Assembly (NCBI GenBank): GCA_001915925.1
Contig: MNRL01000003.1
Coordinates: forward strand, 1-29,705
DNA length: 29,705 bases
Direction: 5' to 3'
DNA from: Clostridium sp. CAG:354_28_25
GTDB taxonomy: Bacteria; Bacillota; Clostridia; TANB77; CAG-508
The notes below the pieces were generated by a model. That model did not search any database, was not told where the DNA came from, and saw only the letters and a list, made by a program, of their open reading frames with translations. Shown here piece after piece: positions 6,713-14,358 of this stretch; positions within the stretch are counted from its first letter, which is position 1, and the number at the start of each line of letters is the position of its first letter. Made by a program: the position numbers and the translations under genes.

Positions 6713-6878
6713 AGATTTATTCTAAATCGTTTTTTATATCAAAACTCATTTCAAATAATTTATAATCTAAATAAAACCCTTAATAAAAAAGTTAATAATA
6801 GTAGGAGGTGGTGCTTTTCCTATAATTAAATAAACTCCAATTTATTATACATGTCTATTTACGGTTTAGAATAAATCT
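6713..6878 (+). ncRNA. Candidate structured RNA closed by an 18-bp stem
   Basis: Bases 6713-6730 pair with 6861-6878 over 18 continuous base pairs with one G-U. Inside, UUAAU (6792-6796) pairs with AUUAA (6825-6829) and UAGGA (6802-6806) with UCCUA (6818-6822), leaving the loop GGUGGUGCUUU. A long closing stem, a large internal bubble and an apical hairpin recall 6S RNA, but I do not recognise the sequence and there is no T tract after 6878. It may be a free RNA, a comM leader or a miniature inverted-repeat element. Confidence 0.4.
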
Positions 6879-6902
6879 ATAATTATATTTAGGAGAATAA
6901 AT

Positions 6903-8432
6903 TTGTTATCAATAGTAAATACAATTGCATTAAATGGTACAGAAGGTACTGTAGTAGAAGCACAGGTAGATTTATCAGCAGGAATACCACATTGGGATAT
7001 GGTAGGTATGCTAGGAACAAGCATAAAAGAATCAAAAGAGAGAATAACTGTTGCTATAAAAAATACTGGAATAAAACTAGTAGGAAAAAAGATAAGCGTA
7101 AATTTAGCACCAGCAGAGATAAGAAAAGAAGGATCCTCTTTTGATTTAGCAATAGCAGTAGGAATTTTAATTAATTTAGGAATAATAAAAAAGGAATGTA
7201 TCAATTCAGCCGTTTTTATAGGCGAAATATCTTATAATGGAAATGTTAATTCTGTAAAAGGTGTATTACCCATGTGTTTATCAGCACAAAAAAATGGTTT
7301 TAAAAGGGTATATATACCAAATTCTAATATTAATGAGGCTAAGTTAGTAAATAATTTAGAAATCGTAAGTGTTAATTCTTTAAAAGATTTAATTCAAAAA
7401 ATTAATTCGAAAATAATCATAGAAAAAAATATAAGTCAAATAGAACGTTATGCTAAAGTAGAGTATGATATGGATTTTTCAGAGATTTATGGTCAAGAAA
7501 AGGCTAAAAGAGCACTCGAGATTGTGGCGGCAGGAAATCATAACTGTCTATTAATTGGTCCGCCAGGTGTTGGAAAAACAATGCTTGCCAAGAGATTAAT
7601 AACGATATTTCCTAAGCTTACTTATGATGAAATTATAGAAATAACGAAAACTAATAGTATACTTGGCCTAATCAAAGAAAATGAAATTATAAATAGAAGA
7701 CCTTTTATAGAGGTAAATCCCAATATAACTTTAGCATCATTTGTTGGTGGTGGGAGAAATCCAATGCCAGGTGCAATTACATTAGCTAATTTAGGAATAT
7801 TATTTATGGATGAATTTGCAGAATTTGATAGTAAAAAATTAGAGATGTTAAGAACTATATTAGATTTGCAAGCTATAAAATTAGATAGAGTACATGCATC
7901 TGTACAATATCCGTGTAAGTTTGTTTTGATGGCTGCTATGAATCCTTGTCCATGTGGTTTTCTTGGAAGTAAAGAAAAAAATTGTACTTGTTCGGAAACT
8001 AAAATAAAAAGGTATTTATCAAAGCTAAGTGGGCCAATAGTAGATAGGATTGATATACAATTAAATATATCAAATGTTGAATATTCAGAGATATATACTA
8101 ATAAAAAAATAGAGAAAAGTGAAGTGATTAGAAAAAGAGTTGAAGAAGCAAGGAAGATTCAGCTATTAAGATTTGAAAAAGAAAAGATAAGCACGAATTC
8201 CGAAATGAACACTTCTCAAATAAAAAAGTATTGTATATTAGATAAAGAAAGCAAAAGCTTTTTAGAAATGGTATATGCAAAATATAAACTTAATATAAGA
8301 ACATATAATAATATTTTAAAAATATCACGAACTATTGCAGATTTAAGTAATAAAGAGAGGATAGACGTATCTTGTATAGCAGAGGCAATTCAATATAAGG
8401 TTGATAATAAATTTTATAAAAAGGAAGTGTAA
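6903..8432 (+). CDS. comM: ComM/YifB family Mg-chelatase-like AAA+ ATPase
   Basis: ComM (YifB) is a hexameric AAA+ helicase that promotes branch migration of recombining DNA during natural transformation in the species studied. The N-terminal ChlI-like domain (about 1-170) has PAEIRKEGSSFDL, the AAA+ core has Walker A GPPGVGKT at 219-226 and Walker B-like ILFMDEFAEF, and the C-terminus (about 400-500) carries the Mg-chelatase C domain. CPCGFLG and the later CTC form the conserved cysteine cluster of the family. Length 509 aa is normal. The start is TTG at 6903 behind AGGAG at 6891-6895; no ATG fits. It heads a comM-dprA-yraN run. The long leader with a Spo0A-box-like site upstream suggests growth-phase control. 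Confidence 0.95.
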   Translation: MLSIVNTIALNGTEGTVVEAQVDLSAGIPHWDMVGMLGTSIKESKERITVAIKNTGIKLVGKKISVNLAPAEIRKEGSSFDLAIAVGILINLGIIKKECINSAVFIGEISYNGNVNSVKGVLPMCLSAQKNGFKRVYIPNSNINEAKLVNNLEIVSVNSLKDLIQKINSKIIIEKNISQIERYAKVEYDMDFSEIYGQEKAKRALEIVAAGNHNCLLIGPPGVGKTMLAKRLITIFPKLTYDEIIEITKTNSILGLIKENEIINRRPFIEVNPNITLASFVGGGRNPMPGAITLANLGILFMDEFAEFDSKKLEMLRTILDLQAIKLDRVHASVQYPCKFVLMAAMNPCPCGFLGSKEKNCTCSETKIKRYLSKLSGPIVDRIDIQLNISNVEYSEIYTNKKIEKSEVIRKRVEEARKIQLLRFEKEKISTNSEMNTSQIKKYCILDKESKSFLEMVYAKYKLNIRTYNNILKISRTIADLSNKERIDVSCIAEAIQYKVDNKFYKKEV

Positions 8433-8435
8433 CAA

Positions 8436-9299
8436 ATAATAACTATAAATTATAAAGAAAATACATATCCAAAGGAATTATTAAAATTAAAATCACCACC
8501 ATTAAAATTATATGTGGAAGGAAATATTGAGTTGCTAAATAAGGAAATTATAGCAATTGTTGGAGCAAGAAATTGCAGTGAATATGGTTGGAAACAAGCA
8601 AAAAAATTTTCAACAGCATTATCTCAAAATGGAATATGTATTATAAGTGGATTAGCGATAGGAATAGATTCGATTTCCCACATGTCTGCCATGAATAATA
8701 TCGGTAAAACTATAGCTGTTCTAGGTTCAGGCTTTAACAATATATATCCAAAGGAGAATATAAAATTATTTAATAAAATTTTAGAAAATGGTGGATGTGT
8801 TATATCGGAGTATTCCCCAGACGAGCAAGTTAATATGAAAAATTTTCCGAGGAGAAACGAAATAATTAGTGCACTAGCTTTTGGTGTATTAGTTATAGAA
8901 GCAGGATACAGAAGTGGAAGTACAATTACTGCTAATTTTGCTTTTAAGCAAGGGAAAAAGGTATTTGCTATTCCAAGTAATATAGATAGTAAATTAGGAA
9001 TAGGAACTAATTCATTAATACAGAAAGGAGCAAAACTGGTAACTAATGTAAAAGACATATTAAGAGAAATAAATGTGAATAAATGTAAAGATATTGAACA
9101 GGAATGGAAATATGAAAGTAAGGATGTTCCTCTTAAATATAAAAACGTTTATAAAATTATTGGTAATATGCCAATGGATATTAATACTATATGTAGAAGA
9201 GCAGAACTACCAATACAAGATGTTAGTGAACAATTAACTATGTTAGAGTTAAATGAATATATTAGAGCATTACCAGGAGATATGTTTGTAAAGGTATGA
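8436..9299 (+). CDS. dprA: DNA processing protein DprA, apparently with an AUA start
   Basis: DprA loads RecA on incoming single-stranded DNA during transformation. The Rossmann-like fold is complete: AIVGARNCSEYG, SGLAIGIDSISH, AVLGSGFNNIYPKEN, FPRRNEIISALA and EAGYRSGSTITANFA. The C-terminal winged-helix domain (about 220-287) is present; the N-terminal SAM domain of longer DprAs is absent, as in many clostridial forms. The first canonical start in frame is GTG at 8514, without an SD, and it would remove the conserved segment YPKELLKLKSPPLKLYVEGN. That segment is encoded from 8469, and the frame is open back to the comM stop. The only plausible starts are ATA at 8436 or 8439, behind AAGGAAGTG (8421-8429). 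Read-through of the comM TAA is possible, since both genes share a frame. A caller would report 8514-9299. Confidence 0.88.
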   Translation: MITINYKENTYPKELLKLKSPPLKLYVEGNIELLNKEIIAIVGARNCSEYGWKQAKKFSTALSQNGICIISGLAIGIDSISHMSAMNNIGKTIAVLGSGFNNIYPKENIKLFNKILENGGCVISEYSPDEQVNMKNFPRRNEIISALAFGVLVIEAGYRSGSTITANFAFKQGKKVFAIPSNIDSKLGIGTNSLIQKGAKLVTNVKDILREINVNKCKDIEQEWKYESKDVPLKYKNVYKIIGNMPMDINTICRRAELPIQDVSEQLTMLELNEYIRALPGDMFVKV

Positions 9300-9640
9300 A
9301 TAAATTAGGAAAGATAGGAGAAGATACAGCTACACGTTATTTAGAAAAAATGAAATATACGATTTTAAAAAGAAACTATAGAAACAGAAGAGGAGAGATA
9401 GATATAATCGCTTCATATAATAGAACTCTTGTTATAGTAGAAGTTAAAGCGAGAAGTAATAATAGATTTGGAAATCCAATAGATGCTATAGATGAAATTA
9501 AGATAAATAAGATAAAAGAATGTACGAAATACTACTTATATAAAGAAAAAATACAATTTTCTGAAATTAGGTTTGATGTGATAGAGATTTATCAAATAAA
9601 AGAGCATTATGTAGTAAACCATATAAAAAACGCCTTTTAA
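9296..9640 (+). CDS. yraN: YraN family (UPF0102) nuclease-fold protein
   Basis: This is a small endonuclease-like protein of the UPF0102/YraN family, which has the Holliday-junction-resolvase-like PD-(D/E)xK fold; its biological substrate is not settled. The signature blocks GEDTATRYL, RNRRGEIDIIA and VIVEVKARS are all present, giving the D and ExK core residues near 41 and 53-55. Length 114 aa is typical. Its ATG overlaps the dprA stop (ATGA at 9296-9299), so the two are translationally coupled. The comM-dprA-yraN grouping is common in Firmicutes and argues for a DNA-processing role. Confidence 0.93.
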   Translation: MNKLGKIGEDTATRYLEKMKYTILKRNYRNRRGEIDIIASYNRTLVIVEVKARSNNRFGNPIDAIDEIKINKIKECTKYYLYKEKIQFSEIRFDVIEIYQIKEHYVVNHIKNAF

Positions 9641-9736
9641 GAAGTTTGACAAACTAAAAAAAAGATAATAAAGTTATAATTGGTGTAAAGGAGTTGATAT
9701 AGATTTATTTCTTTGACTAAGAAAGGAGATGTTACT

Positions 9737-11584
9737 ATGGAAGGATTTTACCATAGTGTACAACAGCGAGAGAGGAAGAAAGAAGGAGTAAAAGTTAAAT
9801 TTAATGTACGGATTAGTATGCGTATATATGGCTGGCTCGATGAAGTAAAAGTACTAATTATTGGTAATACAGCACAGGAAGTACATTTGGAATATATGAA
9901 ACAAGACGATGAATTTGCCTATTTTGAAAAGGAAATTTTTCTTAAGATCAGGGCGATTTATAGGTATAAGTTTTCATTTATGTCTGAATGGACAAAATGG
10001 TATGAGACCGAATTTTCTAAACTGTCTGTTAATTTTTATGTACCTGACTGGGCGAAAGGTGCAACAATGTATCATATAATGCCTGATAGGTTTTGTAGAG
10101 ATTACAGTTTGCCAATTGAAGAGTTCGGAAAGCGAAAAATTCATAAAGTTTGGAATGAAGCACCACTAGTGGGACCAGATGAAAATGGAGAATGGGCAAG
10201 AGATTCATATGGTGGAAATTTTAGAGGAATAAAAAGTAAATTGGATTATCTTAAAAAATTAAAAATAGATATAGTGTATTTTAGTCCAATATTTACAGCT
10301 TCTTCTAACCACAAATATGATGCAGACGATTATGAAATGCTCGACCCATATTTTGGTGATGAAGCGGATTTTAAAAGTTTATTCGAAGCTATTCACCGTA
10401 GGCATATGAAAGGAATTGTGGATGTAGCGTTTAACCATGCTGGCAAGGACAGTAAATATTACAATAAGTCTGGAATGTACGAAGAACTAGGTGCATATCA
10501 AGGCTCGAATTCAAGATACTTTCCATTTTTCAAGACTAGGATTGAGAACGGTAAAATAATTTTTGATTATTGGTGGAATATACCAGACGAAGTAGTCTTT
10601 GATAAAGACTCTAAAGAATTCCAAGAATATATATGTGGAGTAGGAGGAATAATTGATTGGTTATTCTCACTTGGAATTGATGGAATTCGGATTGATGTAG
10701 CCGATGACTTGACTGATTATTTTATTAATCTCATGGCAGATGCTTGCAGAAGAAATAAACCAGACTTTCTTATGATAATCGAGGTCTGGAAAAATCCATT
10801 CAGAATGAATAGAAGCTATATTTCTGATGGAAAGAGTGCTCATTCAACTATGAATTACTATCTGATGGCTCCAGTAATGGATTATCTGAATTTGCAAGAT
10901 GAAGTTTATCTGCAAGAAAAAATCAATGAGGAATTTGAGGAGTATCCAAATGATACAATTTTTACCGAAATGAACTTTACATCTACTCATGACATGAGTA
11001 GACAGGTAAATCTGTTTGCTAATGAAGGATATTTTAGAGAGCAAGGAGATGAGCAAAGAGAATGGCCTTGGAACCTTAAAGATGAATATGGTAGACAATG
11101 GCAATCCACATATATCTTACCAAAAGATGTATATAAAAAGGCTAAAGAAATGTTAAAATTACACGATTTTATTTTAACATTTTGGCCAGGAATATTTTCC
11201 ATCTTTTATGGAGATGAAGTTGGTGTTCAGGGATATGGAAATCTTGCCAACAGGAAATCTTTTCCGTGGAAAAGAATCGACAAAGATATCCTGTCACATA
11301 AAAGGAAAATGCTGAAGATTCGTAGAGAATACAAATTTTTACGAACAGCAGCTACAAATGTCTTGGAACTAACCAAAGACAAGTTTGTGTTCGAGAGGAT
11401 AAATGCTAATGAAAAAGATGACCAAGTAGATTACAAAAAAATTATTGTGGTAGTCAATAATGGTTATACAGAATTACCTTTAGAATACAAGAACAAAGAA
11501 GGCAGAATAATAGCCTCATATAATTATAACAGTACTCGAAATGTAATTTGCTCTAAAGGGGCAGTTGCAATTTTAATTTACTAA
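9737..11584 (+). CDS. Alpha-amylase family (GH13) glycosidase, neopullulanase-like
   Basis: The enzyme should hydrolyse alpha-1,4-glucans or cyclodextrin-type oligosaccharides inside the cell, since no signal peptide is seen. An N-terminal beta-sandwich (about 15-105) precedes a (beta/alpha)8 barrel with the four GH13 regions: DVAFNH at 229-234, GIRIDVA with nucleophile D320, IIEVW with acid E349, and TSTHD with D419. PDRFCRD and the C-terminal GDEVGVQGYGN agree with cyclomaltodextrinase/neopullulanase groups. Length 615 aa. The start is the ATG at 9737 behind AAAGGAGATG; an upstream in-frame TTG (9713) has no SD. TTGACA at 9646 and TATAAT at 9675 are perfect boxes but 23 bases apart. Arginine codons CGG, CGT, CGA and AGG are frequent here, unlike the AGA-only neighbours, which hints at recent acquisition. 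Confidence 0.92.
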   Translation: MEGFYHSVQQRERKKEGVKVKFNVRISMRIYGWLDEVKVLIIGNTAQEVHLEYMKQDDEFAYFEKEIFLKIRAIYRYKFSFMSEWTKWYETEFSKLSVNFYVPDWAKGATMYHIMPDRFCRDYSLPIEEFGKRKIHKVWNEAPLVGPDENGEWARDSYGGNFRGIKSKLDYLKKLKIDIVYFSPIFTASSNHKYDADDYEMLDPYFGDEADFKSLFEAIHRRHMKGIVDVAFNHAGKDSKYYNKSGMYEELGAYQGSNSRYFPFFKTRIENGKIIFDYWWNIPDEVVFDKDSKEFQEYICGVGGIIDWLFSLGIDGIRIDVADDLTDYFINLMADACRRNKPDFLMIIEVWKNPFRMNRSYISDGKSAHSTMNYYLMAPVMDYLNLQDEVYLQEKINEEFEEYPNDTIFTEMNFTSTHDMSRQVNLFANEGYFREQGDEQREWPWNLKDEYGRQWQSTYILPKDVYKKAKEMLKLHDFILTFWPGIFSIFYGDEVGVQGYGNLANRKSFPWKRIDKDILSHKRKMLKIRREYKFLRTAATNVLELTKDKFVFERINANEKDDQVDYKKIIVVVNNGYTELPLEYKNKEGRIIASYNYNSTRNVICSKGAVAILIY

Positions 11585-11600
11585 TCTTCTTTCACCGCGA

Positions 11601-11637
11601 ACAGTTGCAGAACCTGTAGGTTTTGCAACTGTTTTTT
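11601..11637 (+). terminator. Strong terminator after the GH13 gene
   Basis: ACAGTTGCAGAACC (11601-11614) pairs with GGTTTTGCAACTGT (11619-11632) around TGTA with a single mismatch, then six T. Confidence 0.9.
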
Positions 11638-11656
11638 GCTTATCAAAAAAAATTAA

Positions 11657-11685
11657 TTGACAATAATATTTATTATCTATATAAT
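11657..11685 (+). promoter_or_regulatory. Consensus SigA promoter for the AIM24-family gene
   Basis: Perfect TTGACA (11657-11662), 17-base spacer and perfect TATAAT (11680-11685). Transcription would start near 11692, leaving a leader of about 27 bases. This is among the strongest promoters in the window. Confidence 0.8.
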
Positions 11686-11718
11686 CAATTTAATTTTATA
11701 ATGGAAGGAGTAATTATT

Positions 11719-12513
11719 ATGTATAGAATTAATAATTTACAAGATAATGATGATATTCGAGTAGCAGATGCAAAAGCTGGAATGAAGGTTATAGAATATA
11801 TGAGTGATTTAAGTGTAATGCCATCAACTGCTATAACAGCTTATTATTGTTCAAGAATGAATGTAAGAAAAAGACAATTACTTATAAATTTAGAAGATAA
11901 TGAATATACAATAAGCTCAGGTGCAATGCAATGGTCTGTTGGTAATGTTGAAGCTGTGGCAGATGTTAAAGGAGTCGGAGATTTTTTTGGCAAGGCAATA
12001 AAAGGTAGTGTTACTAAAGAAAGTGCTGTGAAGCCAAAATATAAAGGAACAGGAATGTTAGTTTTAGAACCTACATATAAACATATTTTACTAGAAGATT
12101 TATCAAGCTGGGATGGTGGAATTGTTTTAGATGATGGATTATTCTTAGCTTGTGAATCTAAGATTCAACAAAACGTTGTTATGCGTAGTAATTTATCTTC
12201 AGCAGTACTAGGAAATGAAGGATTATTTAATTTAAGTCTTTCAGGAAATGGATTTGTAGCATTAGAATCACCTGTACCAAGAGAAGAATTAGTAGAAGTA
12301 GAATTGCAAAATGATGTATTAAGAATAGATGGAAACTTTGCTGTTGCATGGTCTAAAGGACTTAACTTTACGGTAGAAAAATCTACAAAGAGTTTAATTG
12401 GTTCAGCTGTTTCAGGGGAAGGACTTGTAAATGTATATAGAGGTACAGGAAAAGTATTAATGGCACCAGTAAGAAATTTAACAACTGCATCAGCTACTTC
12501 TATCTCTAGATAA
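11719..12513 (+). CDS. AIM24 family protein (TIGR00266/DUF124-like)
   Basis: The 264-residue product matches the AIM24 family, named for a mitochondrial biogenesis protein; bacterial members have no settled function. The beta-rich fold is suggested by alternating short strands with glycine turns, with recognisable segments YTISSGAMQWSVGNVE, GTGMLVLEPTYKHILLEDL and GNGFVALESPVP. The latter half repeats the strand pattern of the first, as the family's double-psi-like barrel does. No membrane segment or signal peptide is present. The start is the ATG at 11719 with GGAAGGAG eight bases upstream; an in-frame ATG at 11701 overlaps that SD. Its codon use is native (AGA, high AT), unlike the GH13 gene before it. 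A perfect consensus promoter suggests high expression. It converges on rpsI and shares a terminator. Confidence 0.85.
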   Translation: MYRINNLQDNDDIRVADAKAGMKVIEYMSDLSVMPSTAITAYYCSRMNVRKRQLLINLEDNEYTISSGAMQWSVGNVEAVADVKGVGDFFGKAIKGSVTKESAVKPKYKGTGMLVLEPTYKHILLEDLSSWDGGIVLDDGLFLACESKIQQNVVMRSNLSSAVLGNEGLFNLSLSGNGFVALESPVPREELVEVELQNDVLRIDGNFAVAWSKGLNFTVEKSTKSLIGSAVSGEGLVNVYRGTGKVLMAPVRNLTTASATSISR

Positions 12514-12528
12514 TGTAAAAATAAAAAA

Positions 12529-12555
12529 ACTTCGGAAGTATAAAACTTCCGAAGT
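12529..12555 (-). terminator. Terminator shared by rpsI (-) and the AIM24 gene (+)
   Basis: ACTTCGGAAGT (12529-12539) is the exact reverse complement of 12545-12555, loop ATAAA. On the minus strand it is followed by a run of seven T, ideal for rpsI; on the plus strand the following tract is weak. Confidence 0.85.
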
Positions 12556-12571
12556 ATATATTTGATAAATA

Positions 12572-12976
12572 TTATCTCTTTGAAAATTGTGGAGCTTTTC
12601 TAGCTTTTTTAAGACCATATTTCTTTCTTTCCTTCATACGAGGATCTCTTGTTAAGAAACCGTTTGATTTTAAAGCTGGTCTGTATTCTGAATTAGCTTC
12701 ATTTAAAGCTCTAGCTATACCATGTCTTATAGCTCCTGCTTGACCTGTAAATCCTCCACCTTGAACTTTACAAATAACATCAAATTTATCTGCTGTATTT
12801 GTTACGTTTAAAGGTTGTTTTACAATATATTTTAATGTTTCTAAACCAAAATATTCATCTAAATTTTTTCCGTTTACTGTTATATTTCCTTTTCCTTCAA
12901 CTAATCTAACTCTAGCTATTGCATTTTTTCTTCTACCTGTTCCATAGAACATTATTTTTTCTCCTGCCTTTGCCAT
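12572..12976 (-). CDS. rpsI: 30S ribosomal protein S9
   Basis: S9 lies at the head of the small subunit and its C-terminal tail reaches the P-site tRNA. Diagnostic features are YGTGRRKNAIARVRL near the N-terminus, GGGFTGQAGAIRHGIARAL in the centre and the invariant basic end KKARKAPQFSKR. Length 134 aa, a few residues longer than usual at the N-terminus (MAKAGEKI precedes the normal start). The start at 12976 has GGAGG nine bases upstream; the internal Met at residue 9 is the usual family start but lacks a comparable SD. It is the second gene of the rplM-rpsI operon, 49 bases after rplM. Confidence 0.97.
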   Translation of the reverse strand: MAKAGEKIMFYGTGRRKNAIARVRLVEGKGNITVNGKNLDEYFGLETLKYIVKQPLNVTNTADKFDVICKVQGGGFTGQAGAIRHGIARALNEANSEYRPALKSNGFLTRDPRMKERKKYGLKKARKAPQFSKR

Positions 12977-13025
12977 TTAAAAATTCCTCCTTAATCTTTT
13001 AAGGGATATACCCTATAATTCTATA

Positions 13026-13460
13026 TTAGAAATTCCATATTTCTGGTTTTTGAGCCATGTTTTCATGTTCGCTACCAGCATATACTCTTAATTTCTTTAA
13101 CATTTTTCTTCCTAAAGAATTGTGTGGAAGCATTCCTTTAACTGCAATCATCATTGCTCTTTCTGGTTTTTCTGCCATCATAACTCTTGCAGAAGTTTCT
13201 TTTAATCCTCCTGGATATCCAGAATGACGTCTATAGAATTTTTGATCTAATTTTTTTCCTGTAAATGTTGCTTCTGAACAGTTTATTATAATTACGTGAT
13301 CACCAACATCTAAGTTTGGTGTATAAGTTGGTTTGTGTTTTCCTCTTAATAATCTTGCAGCCTCTGTTGCAACTCTACCAACTGGTTTATTTGCTGCATC
13401 TAAAATATACCATTTACTTTCGATTTCATTTCCTTTTACACTATATGTAGTATTATTCAT
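13026..13460 (-). CDS. rplM: 50S ribosomal protein L13
   Basis: L13 is an early-assembling large-subunit protein that binds 23S rRNA. It carries SKWYILDAANKPVGRVATEAARLLRGKHKP, split here as WYILDA and VGRVATEAARLLRGKHKP, then GDHVIIINCS, FYRRHSGYPGGLKE and MLPHNSLGRKML, all highly conserved. The most likely start is the ATG at 13460 (144 aa), since GGAGGG lies about ten bases before it; an in-frame ATG at 13478 overlaps that SD and would add six residues. rpsI follows in the same operon, the universal bacterial arrangement. A long structured leader precedes it (13461-13585). Confidence 0.97.
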   Translation of the reverse strand: MNNTTYSVKGNEIESKWYILDAANKPVGRVATEAARLLRGKHKPTYTPNLDVGDHVIIINCSEATFTGKKLDQKFYRRHSGYPGGLKETSARVMMAEKPERAMMIAVKGMLPHNSLGRKMLKKLRVYAGSEHENMAQKPEIWNF

Positions 13461-13585
13461 GGTAAAATTACCCTCCATTCAAATTTTTAATTTATATAAT
13501 AAGCTTTAAATATATAAACTACCGGGGAGAGGCTTATATAATTATTACTTATTGACTATTTTAAGGCTAATTCATAAAATTAGCA
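13461..13585 (-). promoter_or_regulatory. Structured rplM leader, L13-leader-like
   Basis: About 125 bases lie between the expected transcription start and the rplM ATG. On the minus strand they contain GCTAATT/AATTAGC with loop TTATG, then a longer stem pairing TATATAAGC with GCTTATTATATA around CCTCTCCCCGG. Autoregulatory L13 leaders are known in Firmicutes; I infer membership from position and structure only. Confidence 0.45.
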
Positions 13586-13590
13586 TAATA

Positions 13591-13619
13591 ATTTTAATAC
13601 AAGAACCCTAAAAAGTCAA
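13591..13619 (-). promoter_or_regulatory. SigA promoter for rplM-rpsI
   Basis: On the minus strand TTGACT (13619-13614), 17-base spacer, TAAAAT (13596-13591). Confidence 0.65.
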
Positions 13620-13669
13620 GGTTTTTTGAAAGAAAATCAAAAAAATCCAATGATATAAGTAAATTAGAG

Positions 13670-13698
13670 TTGAATAAATTATGTAAAACTAGTATAAT
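13670..13698 (+). promoter_or_regulatory. SigA promoter for the 173-aa orphan gene
   Basis: TTGAAT (13670-13675), 17-base spacer and perfect TATAAT (13693-13698), 44 bases before the ATG. GTTAGCTA at 13703-13710 lies at the predicted start of transcription and recurs at 14344. Confidence 0.65.
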
Positions 13699-13742
13699 AA
13701 TAGTTAGCTATCAAAAAAGTTGATAAGGGGAGGAAACAACAC

Positions 13743-14264
13743 ATGCGGGAAATCATTGTTAAAAATGGCAAAGTTTTTTTCAAAGATGAATTACAACAAG
13801 AGAAAGGAGAATTGAAAGGAGAATTTCCAAAACCCGAGATGTCTTTGCGGCATATCCAAGTAGATAAGCAAGGATTAAATGCTTACCTAGAGGAGATAAG
13901 CAACAGAGATATAAAATTAAAATTCATAAGTATGAGTGCCAAAATATTTGGTAAAGAAGGCACTTATGATATTTTGATTGAAGAAGCAATACCTTCAAAA
14001 GTCGGAGTAAACCTAGAAGGACTTAATGTAAGGAAGAAACTTCGTGAGCCTGTTGGTATTAAAGCAGAACTTCATATAGAAGAAGGAGTATTTGTTGCGT
14101 TTACAGGTAAGAAAATGCAACCCGGAGATTTCTTCTTTGAGAAAGTTCTAGTAGACGGGCAGATCATAGAAATGCCAATAAACGTCGAAAGAGTCATTGA
14201 CGGGGTGTATGGTCTATATCAGATCATATATGATGAAGATGGAAGCTGGGGGTATAATGTGTAA
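13743..14264 (+). CDS. Protein of unknown function (173 aa)
   Basis: I do not recognise this protein. It is 173 residues, mixed alpha/beta by eye, without signal peptide, membrane segment or cysteine. A central helix-like part (LNAYLEEISNRDIKLKF) is followed by alternating strands, and the C-terminal 60 residues are rich in valine, isoleucine and glycine (IEEGVFVAFTGKKMQPGDFF). The start is the ATG at 13743 with GGGGAGG nine bases upstream. It has its own promoter and a strong terminator, so it is a single-gene unit. Codons such as CGG, CGT, CTT and CCC are commoner than in the surrounding ribosomal and topB genes, so it may have been acquired. Its neighbour at 14447 has similar base composition and may share a control site, but the two proteins show no clear similarity to each other. 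Confidence 0.75.
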   Translation: MREIIVKNGKVFFKDELQQEKGELKGEFPKPEMSLRHIQVDKQGLNAYLEEISNRDIKLKFISMSAKIFGKEGTYDILIEEAIPSKVGVNLEGLNVRKKLREPVGIKAELHIEEGVFVAFTGKKMQPGDFFFEKVLVDGQIIEMPINVERVIDGVYGLYQIIYDEDGSWGYNV

Positions 14265-14267
14265 GCA

Positions 14268-14294
14268 AAGGGCGCTGATGTAAAGCGCCTTTTT
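14268..14294 (+). terminator. Terminator after the 173-aa gene
   Basis: GGCGCT (14271-14276) pairs with AGCGCC (14284-14289), extended by AAA/TTT, loop GATGTAA, then five T at 14290-14294. Confidence 0.9.
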
Positions 14295-14314
14295 GCTTTT
14301 ATAGAGAACATTAA

Positions 14315-14321
14315 TGGCGAA
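14315..14321 (+). promoter_or_regulatory. Spo0A-box-like site before the 251-aa gene
   Basis: TGGCGAA followed by AAAAT, identical over 12 bases (including the leading A) to the site before ftsA. It lies 37 bases upstream of the candidate -35 at 14359. Confidence 0.4.
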
Positions 14322-14358
14322 AAATACTGTATATATTAGATATGTTAGCTAACAAGGG

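Larger units (their letters stand above)
6553..6902. other. 350-bp non-coding region between ogg and comM
   Basis: No convincing coding frame on either strand. It holds a Spo0A-box-like site (6616-6622), a SigA-type promoter (6678-6706), an inverted repeat that could close a ~165-nt RNA (6713-6878), an isolated AGGAGGTGG at 6803-6811 with no usable ORF behind it, and the comM SD (AGGAG, 6891-6895). Confidence 0.8.

Noticed and set aside
6714..6735. Short hairpin GATTTA/TAAATC followed by six T, right after the promoter at 6701
   Set aside because: It could be read as an immediate terminator, but the stem has only two G-C pairs and the same bases fit a much longer pairing with 6861-6877, which I prefer.
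6803..6826. AGGAGGTGG at 6803 as the ribosome binding site of a small ORF
   Set aside because: The only start behind it gives four or five codons before a stop, so no credible peptide; the sequence is better explained as part of the RNA hairpin.
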